The notes under the pieces are model-generated. The model was not told the origin of the DNA and did not search any database. It saw nothing but the letters and a program-made list of their open reading frames with translations. Below are positions 9,998 through 21,300 of a stretch of DNA of 26,659 bases, in pieces. Numbering within the stretch: the first letter of the stretch is position 1; each line of letters begins with the position of its first letter. Both the position numbers and the translations under genes were made by a program. The stretch comes from Clavulina sp. PMI_390 (Eukaryota; Basidiomycota; Agaricomycetes; Cantharellales; Hydnaceae): the NCBI GenBank assembly GCA_015039315.1, contig WIDE01000137.1, positions 33,452-60,110 of the forward strand, in the 5' to 3' direction.

Positions 9998-11576
9998 ATG
10001 CCTCCTGTCCACACCCCGAAAGTCCTTGTCACCGGCGCGAGTGGTTTCCTCGCCGCTCATGTCTGCAACACCCTCCTAGAAAGAGGCTATCGAGTCGTCG
10101 GCACCGGTGAGTCTGTTGAGCACTGCCGAGCTTCATTCTGTTGACGAGTTATCATCCACAGTTCGTAGTCAGAACAAGGTTCGTACAAGTGATCAATGTC
10201 CTCGACATCGACGACGAACTCATGATAGGAATTCTGTAGGGGGAGTATCTCGAGAAGCTCTACAACACCCCTAACTTCTCGTTCGCTGTGGTCCCTGATA
10301 TCTCCGCGGTTCGTTATATCAATCTTGATGCTGTGATACCAATTATTCATAGCTATGAACATCAGAAAGGCGCGATAGATAGCCTTCTGAGCGACATCGA
10401 CTGTGTTCAACACACTGCTTCTCAATTCCATTTTGGAGCCCACGACCCAGACGAGCTCATCAGGCCCGCTGTGGAAGGAACTCTTAGTGTGCTCAATAGC
10501 GTGCTTGAGCATGGGTGAGCTTCTGCATTCCCTGTTCGCCACCCGATCCCGTAGCAGACGCGATAACACTATTTATCGATATCAGGACCAACGTCAAGAG
10601 AGTGGTGTACACTTCATCTACAGCAGCAGTCATCACTCCTCGAGACAAACCAACCAACTTCACCGAGGTCAGTTTCCCACCCTCATACTAATATAACCAC
10701 TCGTTCTCAATCCCTATTCCCCATAGGATGATTGGAACACGCATTCCCCAGCTGAAGTCGAGCGTCTCGGCGTCGATGCTGGTCCCAGCGACAAATATCA
10801 AGCAAGCAAAGTGATCTCTGAGCGAGCTGCCTGGGAGTTCGTCGCCAATGCAGAGCGAAAGGCGAACGGTAGTCTCCCATGGGATCTTGTCACGATCTGC
10901 CCCCCATTCGTGAGCAACCTTCCCTTTCGAACTTGGTATCAGGATTGCCGGCATTCGGTTCTGTGAAGCTGACGCATGACCTCCGGCGTTCGATAGATCT
11001 TTGGCCCAATTATTCATGAGGTCTCATCGCCTGACAAGCTCAACACGTCCTCGGCCTTCTTCAATGGGTGGATCAGCGAGCTCCCTCCCAAAGAGCAGGT
11101 CATTTCTCCATTTTTGAACCTTGTCGATGTTCGGTATGTGGAGGAACCCATCCTCATTTTCTCTTCTTTATTGTCCAAAAGCCTGGCTAATAATCGGAAA
11201 ATAAATAGGGACGTCGCCCTCGCCCATGTGCTCGCCATGAAAAATCCCAACTCTGGAGGCGAGCGATTCATCGTCAGCAACGGCCCTTTCTGTGTCCAAG
11301 ACATTTGTGCGTCCCACTCATCTATCGTCCTAGCACAGCAATTAGTAATTAATCATATTTCCGCTTCCAGACGACGCCCTTAGTGATGCCAACGTCCCTG
11401 ATGTTCCACGTGGCTATCCAGGTGAACAGACCCCTCAAGCTGAGCAACATGCCCATGATGGCTCGAAGGCATGCAAAGTCCTAGGGCTAGAAATGACGTC
11501 TAGGAGCAAGATGTGTGCGGACACCGTCGAAAGCTTGAGGAAACTCACTCGTCGCGAGAACGGAGTGCAGGCCTGA
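9998..11576 (+). CDS. NADP-dependent aldehyde/ketone reductase, dihydroflavonol-4-reductase-like (extended SDR)
   Basis: Cytosolic oxidoreductase of the extended short-chain dehydrogenase family, like yeast Gre2 and plant DFR, which reduce carbonyls with NADPH. Nine exons: 9998-10106, 10162-10178, 10240-10308, 10366-10514, 10586-10667, 10727-10909, 10997-11133, 11209-11306 and 11371-11576 (349 residues, normal length). The Rossmann motif VTGASGFLAAHV is at 11-22, and R38 in GTVRS fits NADP preference. HTASQFHF follows near 81, VVYTSS at 121-126 carries the catalytic Ser, and YQASK at 166-170 is the YxxxK pair. PPFIFGP and VDVRDVALAHV are also family marks. All active-site residues are present. 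Introns are GT-AG with phases that close exactly. Exon 2 is only 17 nt. Family members act on methylglyoxal, diketones and other carbonyls; the real substrate is not visible here. Confidence 0.93.
10162..10178 (+). other. 17-nt micro-exon of the reductase
   Basis: It encodes the tail of GTVRSQNK between two introns (10107-10161 and 10179-10239). Phases 1 and 0 match on both sides, and the encoded VRS is the expected sequence after the Rossmann beta2 strand, so the exon is needed for the fold. Confidence 0.82.
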
Positions 11577-11995
11577 CTGTTTCAGTACGCTGTAGGGGTA
11601 GGAGACAGGTGTCTTGGCGTTGACGAACTTCGATTATGTACTCTTTTCAACCTTGGTTCATTCAACTGTATGTAGCCGATCTGTTGATCGGGTGAATCTG
11701 TTGTACTACATTTCTAACCCCAACTTATCCTGCCACATCGCGCCGGATCATCACAATCGTATCCAACTTGAGTGAGACCTGGTCAGCTACAGCATTGTAG
11801 AAAAGTAGTTGATGAGATAATTCTGAAACAAATGCAGTGTCCTGTTAGATTACATTATGATGGGGGAATACAGAGGGCTCAGATTCACATGCAATATAGC
11901 GAGTTGGGGCTTGACAACAACAGATGATATAAATCGCACAGACACAAGATACATCTAACCAATCCAAAAAAATAGTTCTTGACCCACCGACCAGC
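11577..11995. other. Convergent 3' intergenic region
   Basis: About 420 bp between the 3' ends of the reductase (+) and the CxC/CxxC protein gene (-). I see no gene. A small perfect hairpin, CCGATC-TGTT-GATCGG at 11676-11691, lies 100 nt after the reductase stop, presumably in its 3' UTR. Confidence 0.5.
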
Positions 11996-14829
11996 CTAGC
12001 CCTCCACATCCTGCCAGTGAGCCTCATCAGCGGGATCCGTCTCCCTAGTCAAGATCTTATACGCGTGAAGTCTCCCCACATCCACTTCTTCACCCTGCTC
12101 GCCGTTCTCTCCAGGAACAGCGACCGCACGCAGGGCCTCCTCGTCCTCCTCATCTTCCTCCGGTACGTCAAGCGCAATTCCAGGATCACGATCGCGCATG
12201 ATGGAGATATCGCGCGCAGCGTACGTGCGTTCCCGGGCAACAGACGAGAGACTCTTGCTCCTGCTCCTATTCCCGCCTGGCGTGGAAGGGCCAGATGACG
12301 AGCTCGAATTTGGTAGGACGGAGAGTGGCGGTCGGGTGGTACTCTCGTCACCGGAGCTGTCCAGGGATTTTCGGAGAGGTAACGCTGGCACCTTCACCCC
12401 CGTGCGATCCACGAGGCTCGTCTTTGGCTGGAAGGTAAACCCAGACATATCGGCAGATGCGGCGCGTCTCTTGGGAACCTGGATCTCAATGGGTAAAGAG
12501 GAAGGAATGCCACCAGTCGACGGAGCAGTTTGCCTCCGATTAGGGAGAATCGGAAGTGCACCCACTGAATATAATTGTAAGCTCCTTCCACTACCACTAA
12601 CGCATCGTAATAAAGATCGACTTACGCTCATCAGCGGGACTTTCTCCCTCAGCTAGCCGTTCATCCTCCTCTTCCTCCAGTAGCCTATTAGCAGCGGCCC
12701 TCGCCTCCTCCTCAAGAATCTTCTGCCGCGCTAGCTGCTTCCAGTCCGTTTTCTGCCCTGCGAACGATGCAGCTACTGGTCCCATCGCGAGCTTCTGCAG
12801 ATGTACATCCGCAGGCAAGGAACCCACAAAGCCTGGTCGCTCATGTGTTGAGACCGAGTCCCGGGAGGTCGGCTGTGGTCGTCGAACGCGCGGGCGAGCA
12901 AATGCGTCATATTCTTCTTCCTCTTCCTGGGGAAGCTTGTCACGCGGGGCTTGCGTGCGACGCGACCTTGTCTCTTCATCCCCAAGGTCGATGTCGAAGA
13001 TCCCAACTAGAAAAGCGAGTTGGTTCAGAACTTAATGGTGGAATACAATCTTAGGGCTCACGTTCGTCGTTTCTCGAAGTAGACACTTTGGGTTCCCGCT
13101 TCGATGTTTGCTCAGGAACCTTCTCCATGGCCCTAAACGAGACATGCTTCTTCGCCCCTGGGCTCTTTGGACTTACAGGGCTCTGAGGCGCGTTTGAAGA
13201 GGCCTTCTGCGTTGGTGGTAGTGGAGTTATCGGTTCTGTGTTGTCTAATCTCACTACCGACGTCCCTCTTGACTGTGAAGGCGTTGTAAGGTTTGCAGGA
13301 GGATTCTCAGCTAACTCCTGTTCCTCTTCAACTTCCTGATCATATGTAGCCGGTACGCCCATGCGTGCTAGCTGTGCCGCCTGTGCTGGTGCCATATGAT
13401 CACCCATCCTGATCTGGTAAGATGCCGCTATAGCACGAGATTCATCTGTGGTATCCCCGTAGAGGATTCTGCCCATAGGACGAGGAGAGAGAGCAAGAGG
13501 AGATGGGGCATGGGAGAACTCCCCCGCAGGGGTTCGAGATAACGATGATGAGATCCCGCCACTTGAGCGTCGGGGTAGTGGCATACGTGGAGAGCGGCCA
13601 AGACGCGAGTCGGACGCATCAGGGGTTTGGTGAGGATGAGAGATAACGGAGAGGGAAGATGAAGTCCCAGCCGTGTCTGAGTTGGTTATTCGGGAAAGAG
13701 TGGATGGTTGCCGCGGAGAGCCTTCCTCTTCATCCTCGTCCTCAGATGAGACTCTCTGGTCCTTGATGGCATCAAAACCGCCTCGAATACTTATAGGAGC
13801 GATTGGTTTGAATGAGCTCCCATTAGTCAACGCAGGGGCGGTGCTAGGTTGGGTTGAGTCACTCGACGCGGGAGCCGCAATTGGAGAGGGGCCATTGAGG
13901 TTCGACCTGCGCTGTTCTGGGCTAAGTGTGGGGGCGACGACTTCGTTCCACGAGGATCTCCAAGTTGCCCAAAGGGCATCTACCTCCTTTCTTAGTCGCC
14001 GATCGAGTTCAGCTACCTCTTCGACTTTACGTCTCATAAACGTATCCAGCTCTGCTTGAGCTTGTAGTCGAGCATTGTCGGATACTGTCTGCGCATGACT
14101 TGACAGATGGACAAATATAGGGTCTGCAGGCGTGAATGGTGGGGGGAGGAAGAGGGTAGAGGGTGGTATTTGAGGGTATGTGGGTTCAGTTGGGTTGGGT
14201 GCAGAGGTGGATGTGCGAGGGGTAGTACTAGGAGTCGGCAGCACAAGAGAGAAGTTTGGAGAGAAATTTAAGGAGCTGCTGGCCCTCTTCATCGCTTTGT
14301 CATCCTACTCGCGCATAATCAATCGTCAGTTAACACTGGACACTAGACAGACACTACAACTCACCAGACAGTTTGCTGTTGAGATCTCGACCCAGCCATC
14401 GGCACCTACTAGGGGCTCCACCGAGTTTAGCAAACATTCTTCGGATGTTGAGACGTCTTCATCTGATGTCTCTATGACTGTTGATGTTTGGTATACAGGC
14501 CGTCGACAAACGAGGCAAGTCAGGAGCGTCACGCTGAGGCTTGAATGAGGAGCGGCCGCTGAGCTCGCCGCTCGCTTTCGTGTTCTTAGTATCAGGTCTA
14601 AATGATTCTTTTATGCAAGAGGAGTATGCGCACAGATCAGTAGCGCGATATTAGCTCAGACCTTTCTCTCGACGAACGCGTGGATGCTGGCGGTACTCAC
14701 GACAGTGACCCCTTCTTGCCCAACGAAAACCCAGATAAATCCCTCTGTAGATCGACTAGGGGGATCAGACTGGGGTACATGCGCGTTAATGCGCACGTTG
14801 AGGCAATGGCAGGACCATTGCTGTGCCAT
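11996..14829 (-). CDS. Conserved-looking fungal protein with N-terminal CxC...CxxC zinc-type module; function unknown
   Basis: Five exons: 14829-14701, 14607-14365, 14304-13062, 13006-12626 and 12564-11996, giving 854 residues. All introns have clean GTGAGT/GTAAGT-type donors and AG acceptors in phase. The N-terminus has WSCHCLNVRI (C7, C9), then LTCLVCRRPVY (C74, C77) and GADGWVEIS. This spacing resembles the zinc-binding beta-tent fold of GFA/Mss4/Yippee proteins, an inference. Next come a proline-rich FLPPPFTPADPIF segment, a likely coiled coil (about 199-245), a long Ser/Pro-rich stretch, KKHVSF (an RVxF-type PP1-docking match at about 510-514), FDIDLGDEE, an E/A-rich helix and a very acidic stretch near the C-terminus. 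The overall pattern is familiar to me from other Agaricomycete hypothetical proteins, but I know no function. It lies downstream of KCS1 on the same strand. Confidence 0.82.
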
Positions 14830-15369
14830 CGAAAAGACGACGACTCAAGTCGCAGAATCGGGTTTGCTCGTCAGAGTGAGTACAAGTCGGGATTCCCACG
14901 GTCTCATGTGACCCACTTCGAGGGGTGGGCCCCAAGGCTTTTGGCAGAAGTTTCTTTGTGGAACCTTTCTCTCAGAATAGGTCAGAGTGACGTATGAGAT
15001 AGTAGAAACGCGCGCAAACATCGTTGCATTGAAGTCTATGTAAGATGCATGTGGGGATTCACTAACGACGTCCAAGTAAAGTAAAGAGGGGCCTCAATGT
15101 TCATAAAACGTGCGACACGAAAAGAGAAACAGGGAGAAGAAAGATGAAAATAAGGAAGGAAATATGCAAAGGCGAAGACAGTGAATCAGCACAGGGAAGA
15201 AAAAGGAAAAACAATCAGACAAGGAAACACTGACAGCAAAGGAAAACAAGGGGTTTGAACAGGACAGCCAGGCAGACAAAGCAGTTACGAAGGAGGAAAG
15301 AAGTTGACGGTGTGAAAATAAGAAAGAATAAGACGGGAAATCAACGAAACCAAGCAATAAAGCAACATG
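14830..15369. other. Intergenic region between KCS1 3' end and the CxC/CxxC gene start
   Basis: 540 bp holding the KCS1 3' UTR and the promoter of the next minus-strand gene. Bases about 15090-15360 are strongly purine-rich on the plus strand, so the KCS1 transcript 3' region would be pyrimidine-rich. The 87-codon minus-strand frame here reads as a run of Ser/Phe/Leu and is explained by that skew. Confidence 0.5.
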
Positions 15370-18300
15370 TCACGACGACAACCAGCCCGATTCTGAATCC
15401 TCAACCAACTCGGGACACAGCGCGTCAAACACTGCTCGGCTATTCACCGATAGGCGCTCGATCTGCTGTTCCACATTCTCTGGCGTGGGGGAATCACGCG
15501 CTAGCGCCTTGCGCCGAGCACGCTCATCCTCCCAGATGCGCTCGAGCGAGAGCGCAATGTTTTTCAGCCCAAACAGGAAGCCGAGATCAGGCTGTTCCCG
15601 ATGATGTGGGGGGAAACGCGCGCGGATAAGGCCGGTCTCAGCATCCACGTCTGCCTGATAGCCCTTTCCCTCTTCATTCGATGACGACGACGGAGGGGGC
15701 TTGCTGGTAGACGCGTTGCTTCGCGAAGAGGACTCAGTGGGGACTATCACGAAATCTTCGCCAGTTGTTGTGTGGGCGAAATCCACAATGCGGATATTGA
15801 TCTCGCCGCGCTTGCGTGCACGCCCACCGCTGTGTCGCGAATGTCTCGATGCGTTCCCCCCAGTGTAGAGGTCATCGCTGAGGGTTCGGCGCAAGGGATG
15901 GTGGTGAGCTTCACGATCAGCTCCAGGAGTCGTAGACGAGGGACGACGGCCCATCGAGTCGGAACGCTTGCCGCGGTGAACTGAGGTTGGCATTTCTTGG
16001 AGACTCCGGCGGTACGCTTCCTGAGTCTCCTCATCGCCATCATAGAGGAATAGAAGGCTACAGCCATAGAAGCGGTAGCCCTTCAGGCGATAAATGATAT
16101 TAGCGAGAGCATAGAGCTTATGGAGAATGACGGGGATGTGATGGATGAGCAGGCGCTCGCCGTCAAAGAAGAACTTGGATAGGGCAGAGGGGAACTCTTC
16201 AGTGCGGATCTCTCGGCCAGTGTACTTGTTCTGCATCTCATACGACTGAGTGACGCGGTTCCAGACCTAATCAAAGGCGCCATGCGCGATTAGGGATTGA
16301 TTAATAGTCTATGAAGCGAAGAGGGACCTCACCTGCATGCCACAGATCCTGACACCCAGCGTTCGGCTCGTCGTACGGTCGCACTTTTTCCGTTGGCTCT
16401 TCTTCTTTGCAGACGTCGCGTCGATCCCATATTGGCGGGTACCCATTTTCAAGTCCAGGACGCACGAGTTCTTCAAGCGACCCGTCAGGTCCTCCATGAG
16501 AATAAAATGTTCCTGACGGGTGATGGGTCCGGGAGAGTCAGTGCTCTTCTGGCGAGCAATAGGAGACGAGATGGGGAGGCTTGGGGGCTTTGTGAGCATA
16601 TCAGTTTGAGGAGGCGGCGCGGTTACGGGGAGGGGGTGAGGAGGGGAACCGATAAGAGGGGCAGTAGTCGATATCCCGGCTTGGAGAGCTTTGGCATGCA
16701 AATGCGGAGGGATTGGTGCGAGAACTGGGATTCCATCACTAGCAACGGGGACATCGTGAAATACTGGCGGGTGTCGGTTCACCAGCTGGCGGAAGCTGAA
16801 GTCTCCACCTTGGAACTGGCTGAGCGAGGACTTTTCTTCATCGTCATCTGCGTCGCCCGAAGGAGGAAGATGGAAGATCTTCCCACCACCAGCAGCACCA
16901 GCGCGAATCGTATTGAGGAGCGTGCTGCCGTTGCTGTTAACCGAGGGTTGGGCGTGTGGTTGAGCGGCAGATTGCTGTTGATGTTGAATTTGGTGAGTAG
17001 ACTCGGCAAGAACTTCACTCAAGCCACCAGTAACATCTTCTCTGTTGATTGCCAGCCTACTGCGTCCTCTCGCTGGCTCTCTAGCAGCGACTCGAGCCGC
17101 AGCGGTGAGGACATTGCGTTGGTGCTGATGGAAGTGGACAATAGCGGTATCGCTCTGGATCCGACGGAGGGACGCGAGGTGGGGATGGCTTGATGAAAGT
17201 GGATTGATTGGATTAAGGGGCCCCAGAACGGAGCCGCCCGGTGGGCTCGGGGCAGGGTTTCCTTCCTCCCTCGTTACTTCATCCACAGGAGAGGTCGTTG
17301 CGGATGAGAGACTCAGGGGGCCCAGCGTATTGCTCCTCGTCGGGACGCCCACCGAGGAGTGTTCTGTAGCCGTTTTCGAAGACGATCTCGAGGAGGTGGC
17401 AGTTTTGCTCCAGCCAATCTTATTCAACGATGGTCGACGACCAATGGCGACCGAGTTGTTAGCGCCCGAGGAGTTGGCATCTCCAACCACGCGACGTGCA
17501 ACGGCGGTAGAGTCAGCTACGCCAGCTTCCATGCTAGCGTCCACAGAAACCCTTCTGCCAGCTCCACGAGGATGTGTACGCGCCATCCTTGTCCTCACTC
17601 TATCACTCTCATCCTCCGTCCTCGTTCCATCTCCCGCACGCTCTCTTTCTCTCCGATGCTTCATCTCTTGATGCTTGCGGAATTTCTTCAAGATCGCACC
17701 AAAGACGTGGTTCTGGAGCTTGGTGTTCACCGTCGTCGACCCCGTGCCAAACATTCGCGTGTCGACGGCAGAGGAGCGCGAAGAGCCCAATCCGCTGAAG
17801 CTCTGTGTTCCCGTGTCGTTGACCCGGCCCGCTTGGACAGCGCGCCACTGGTTGTGGTCAAGTGACGCGGTGGCCGGGAGCGCGTTGACAGAAGTAGCCA
17901 GTGAAGGGGGCGGCCGGATGTCACCAGGTTGGAGAGGAGACGTCCCGGGCCGATGAAGCGCACTTTCGCCCCCATCATCTTCCATGTTCTCGCGAGCGCT
18001 GCTAGTGCCCTTCGCCAGTGGACTGCTTACGATGGCGGAAGGCGAGTACGAGCCCATTCGCTGGAATTGCGAGGATGCCATGGACGGCGAGGACATATAC
18101 CTCTGCGATAGCGATTGGACCGTCACGCTCGCCGAGTTGTGCCTTGGGCGCATCCCATTGGCCTGGCCACGGGCATCGCGCAACATCCACTGTGGAAGTA
18201 TGTGTTGGTTGCGGTCAAGAGAGACCTCGGGGACTTCCTCGCCTTCATCCGCCGTGTCCGATTCTTCGCCATTCGCAGCGGCGCGCCCGAAGATGTGCTG

Positions 18301-21300
18301 GCGATGCTGAGGGGTCGACACTGTGGCCGTCGAATTGGTGGTAGGGAGCTTGTCACCTATGGGGGTTAGAGAGAGAGAGACAAGGATGGTGATCAGGTGA
18401 GTCCGCATTTCACGCGCTAGAGTATCAATATGAAGACTAACCGGGAGGGGGTTGCCCAGGTTCAGCCAAGCTACCTGACGAGGACGAGGGGAGAGCTGAC
18501 GTAGCAGCTTTGATCATCGGCGGTCTCGCGCGGGTGCCCGCGCCGTCACCAAGCGCTTTCGGACCTCCCTGACTTCCAGCATCCTCTACCAGCGGTGGCA
18601 TAGCGCCATCTGCTCCAGTCCCACCAGGCGTGGAGGGGGAGAAGGAGTGGGGTGACGAGTGGGACGACCGCCTTGGAGCCTTGCGATAGTTGACCAGCAT
18701 CACGCCAAGGTATCGGGGAATGAAGTCCAGCAGCGGGGGCGCCGTCCTTTCCACTGCCTCATAGAACAGGTTCTCCCGCGAAACGAGAGGCTAGGAGATA
18801 AAGCCATTGGGTTCAGACAATGTCGATAATAGTGGTGAGTGGGTCATTTTCGATAATGATGTCGAGTGTGAGTTGACGCCGGTCATGGTAGTAAGGAGAA
18901 GGGGCCAGACCCAATGTGGTCAAATGACAACCAGAAACCAGAGCCCCAAAAATAAAAGAATGCAGTCAGGTCAGCGCCCATCCCCGAATATGTTCAAAAA
19001 CCACACGAATCAAAAAATGATGCAAAAGTGAACGAAAAGCCCTATCAGAAGTCTCCCACAAGCCACTGCTTATTCTCAGAAATGGCCCTGCACCGGGGCA
19101 TTCTGAGAATATCAACCAATCACCTATCGTCGCGCGGGCTGGTCGCGTACAAGGGCACGCACGTTCGTCGCAGCTCGCGATCGTCCGCCCACGCGTATCT
19201 CATCTATCTCCAATGCCTTGCCGCCTCCGCACCCCATGATCGATGATATTACACCGATCTCACAGGGCCATGGCGAATCATCTCTCTCAGAAGAAAGGAA
19301 AAATCCCTCATCGTCGCCATTGGCCAGCGCCGAAACCACGGCTTCATCCTCGCACCGAACGAACGCACATGCCAGCCGCCAGCCGGAAGACTCGTGCGTC
19401 CAGGGTCGCGAATTAGAGATGACGCATGATTGGAGGCTAAGAAGAGACGAATGGGAGAACAAAAAAGAGCAAGAAAAGAGAGAAAATGGACCGCACCTTG
19501 CAAACAGCACGCTTTGTGAACTTGTAAATCGCGCTGTGCCCGCCAACCTGGTTTCGAAAAGGCTTGAGAGGGACATGTGGAAGTCGAGTAGGTGGTGTCA
19601 ACGGAGGGGGCGTAGGTGGCATCGCTGTGGTCGTCGTCGTGAGTGCAGTGATTGTAGGTGTATGCGGTGGAGAAGGGCGAGCCGGGAAAGCCAGACCATT
19701 CGCCAGACTAGGCTCGAGTTCAGGGAACAGCTTCTTGATGGGGGATGGCGCCCCCGACGATGTCTGGTACGGGAACGCGCGGGAAGGCGAAGTGGTGCTG
19801 GCGGCGTTACCAGCTGGATGCGCAGTGCTCGCAAAGCTCGTGTGCCCATCAGCTCCATCGGTATCACTACCAGTGTCGCCGAGTCGCTGGCGAAGAAGTG
19901 TGCTCTCTTGGACAGGCGTCGTCGCAGTTGCATTGGCAGCTTGCATGCCCCTCTGCTGCGTCCTCGCGCGGCCTCTCGCCCTCCCACTGCGTGTCGCAGC
20001 ATATATGCTCCTGCGATCATCCCTCGGGAAGAGCCCGCCATCCGTGTCATTGTCATTGTCCTCGTATTCTTCATCGTAGGTATACCCAAATCCTTCGTGA
20101 TGCGCTCCGTCATCATCGTCATCGTCCTCCTCGCCATCTCGCTCGTATCCGTCTCCCTCTTCGATACGAGGACGAGGTAAGGAAGGAGACAAAGCTGGGA
20201 TATCATCAACGTCTTCATCCTCATCTTCATCATCTTCATACTCGTCTTCAGTGAGCGTCGCAACAGAAGCCGATGCAGTAGAGGCAGTATCATCGCCCCA
20301 CTCAGAGCCAGACCACCAATTACTCTCGTCCCTCTCCCTCTCCCTCTCTCGCTCAGGAGACGCAGGAGTAGAGACAGATGCAACTGGCGGCGCATTGGGT
20401 GTGATAGTCAAAGTTGGAGCCAGTGGAATCATGGGGGGTAATGCGAGCGAACTGCTGGATAGCATCGGCGACGAGGGCATCGAAGGGAATGGCGATTGCG
20501 ACGGGGAAGGCGCAAGCGAAAGTGAAGACGAGACAGCTCCAAAATACTGGAGGTACTGATCTCTCCCTCCACCATTCGTGTACCCATAGCCCGCATAGGG
20601 CGCAGAGGACCCCGTCGTCGTGGCACTTCTGTACGAGCGCGAGGTCGGACGTCGCTGCGAGGCGCCGATAGAAGGGGAGCCTTGAGGATCAAGAGACGGG
20701 GAAGACGATAAGGAAGACGAAGTAGACGTCGAAGTTGACGTGACAGTAGACGAGGATGAGGAGGCTGAAGTCCCAGGTCCGTATTCGTCATACGAATTCG
20801 CAAATGACGACTGCTGATGATGGAATTGTTGCTGTTGTTGGGACAGAGAGCTCAAGGCCGCTGCAGCAGACGAAGGGGTAAGTGTCGAAGCTGATGCCGA
20901 CGCAGAAGCAGATATGGATACAGAGACAGGAGGCGCCGCAGTCGTCGTCGTCGCCGTCGAGACCGAGGCCGAGGACCGGTGGGTCGAGCTCGAGCTGGCT
21001 CCGGGCGCAGAGCTCACCGTCGGGACTTTCTTCGAGCTGCGTCGTCTCGCAGGCGAGATCGACACAGACGTCGACGCACCGGATCCCCCTCCAGCCGCTT
21101 TGAACGATGAACCCCGCGCCAAGCTCGTGCTTGCACCCGGCGTCGAGGAGGAAACTACATCAAAAGAAAAGTCAAAACGCGTTAGCAACACTGGTCAGTA
21201 CAAAGCACAGCCAAAACCAATAATTATTTTCTTTATTTTTAGGCGTGGCTCTGATCACGAGTGAGTGGCAGGTATCGTGCACACACAAGTCGCGCGCTTC

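Noticed and set aside
11676..11691. CCGATC-TGTT-GATCGG hairpin as a terminator
   Set aside because: Stem of only 6 bp in a eukaryotic 3' UTR; hairpin terminators do not apply, and it is not remarkable by chance.
15094..15357. 87-codon minus-strand frame that looks like a hydrophobic Phe/Ser/Leu peptide
   Set aside because: Explained by the pyrimidine-rich strand after the KCS1 stop; any such tract reads as F, S and L.
16393..17193. 266-codon plus-strand open frame antisense to KCS1 exon 6
   Set aside because: It lies fully inside a well-supported KCS1 exon, has no recognisable features and no splice partners.
19218..20180. 320-codon open frame on the plus strand, antisense to KCS1 exon 4 and intron 4
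   Set aside because: It is rich in Arg, Ser and Cys, has no domain, and mirrors the Ser-rich KCS1 coding strand whose codon bias keeps the antisense frame open.
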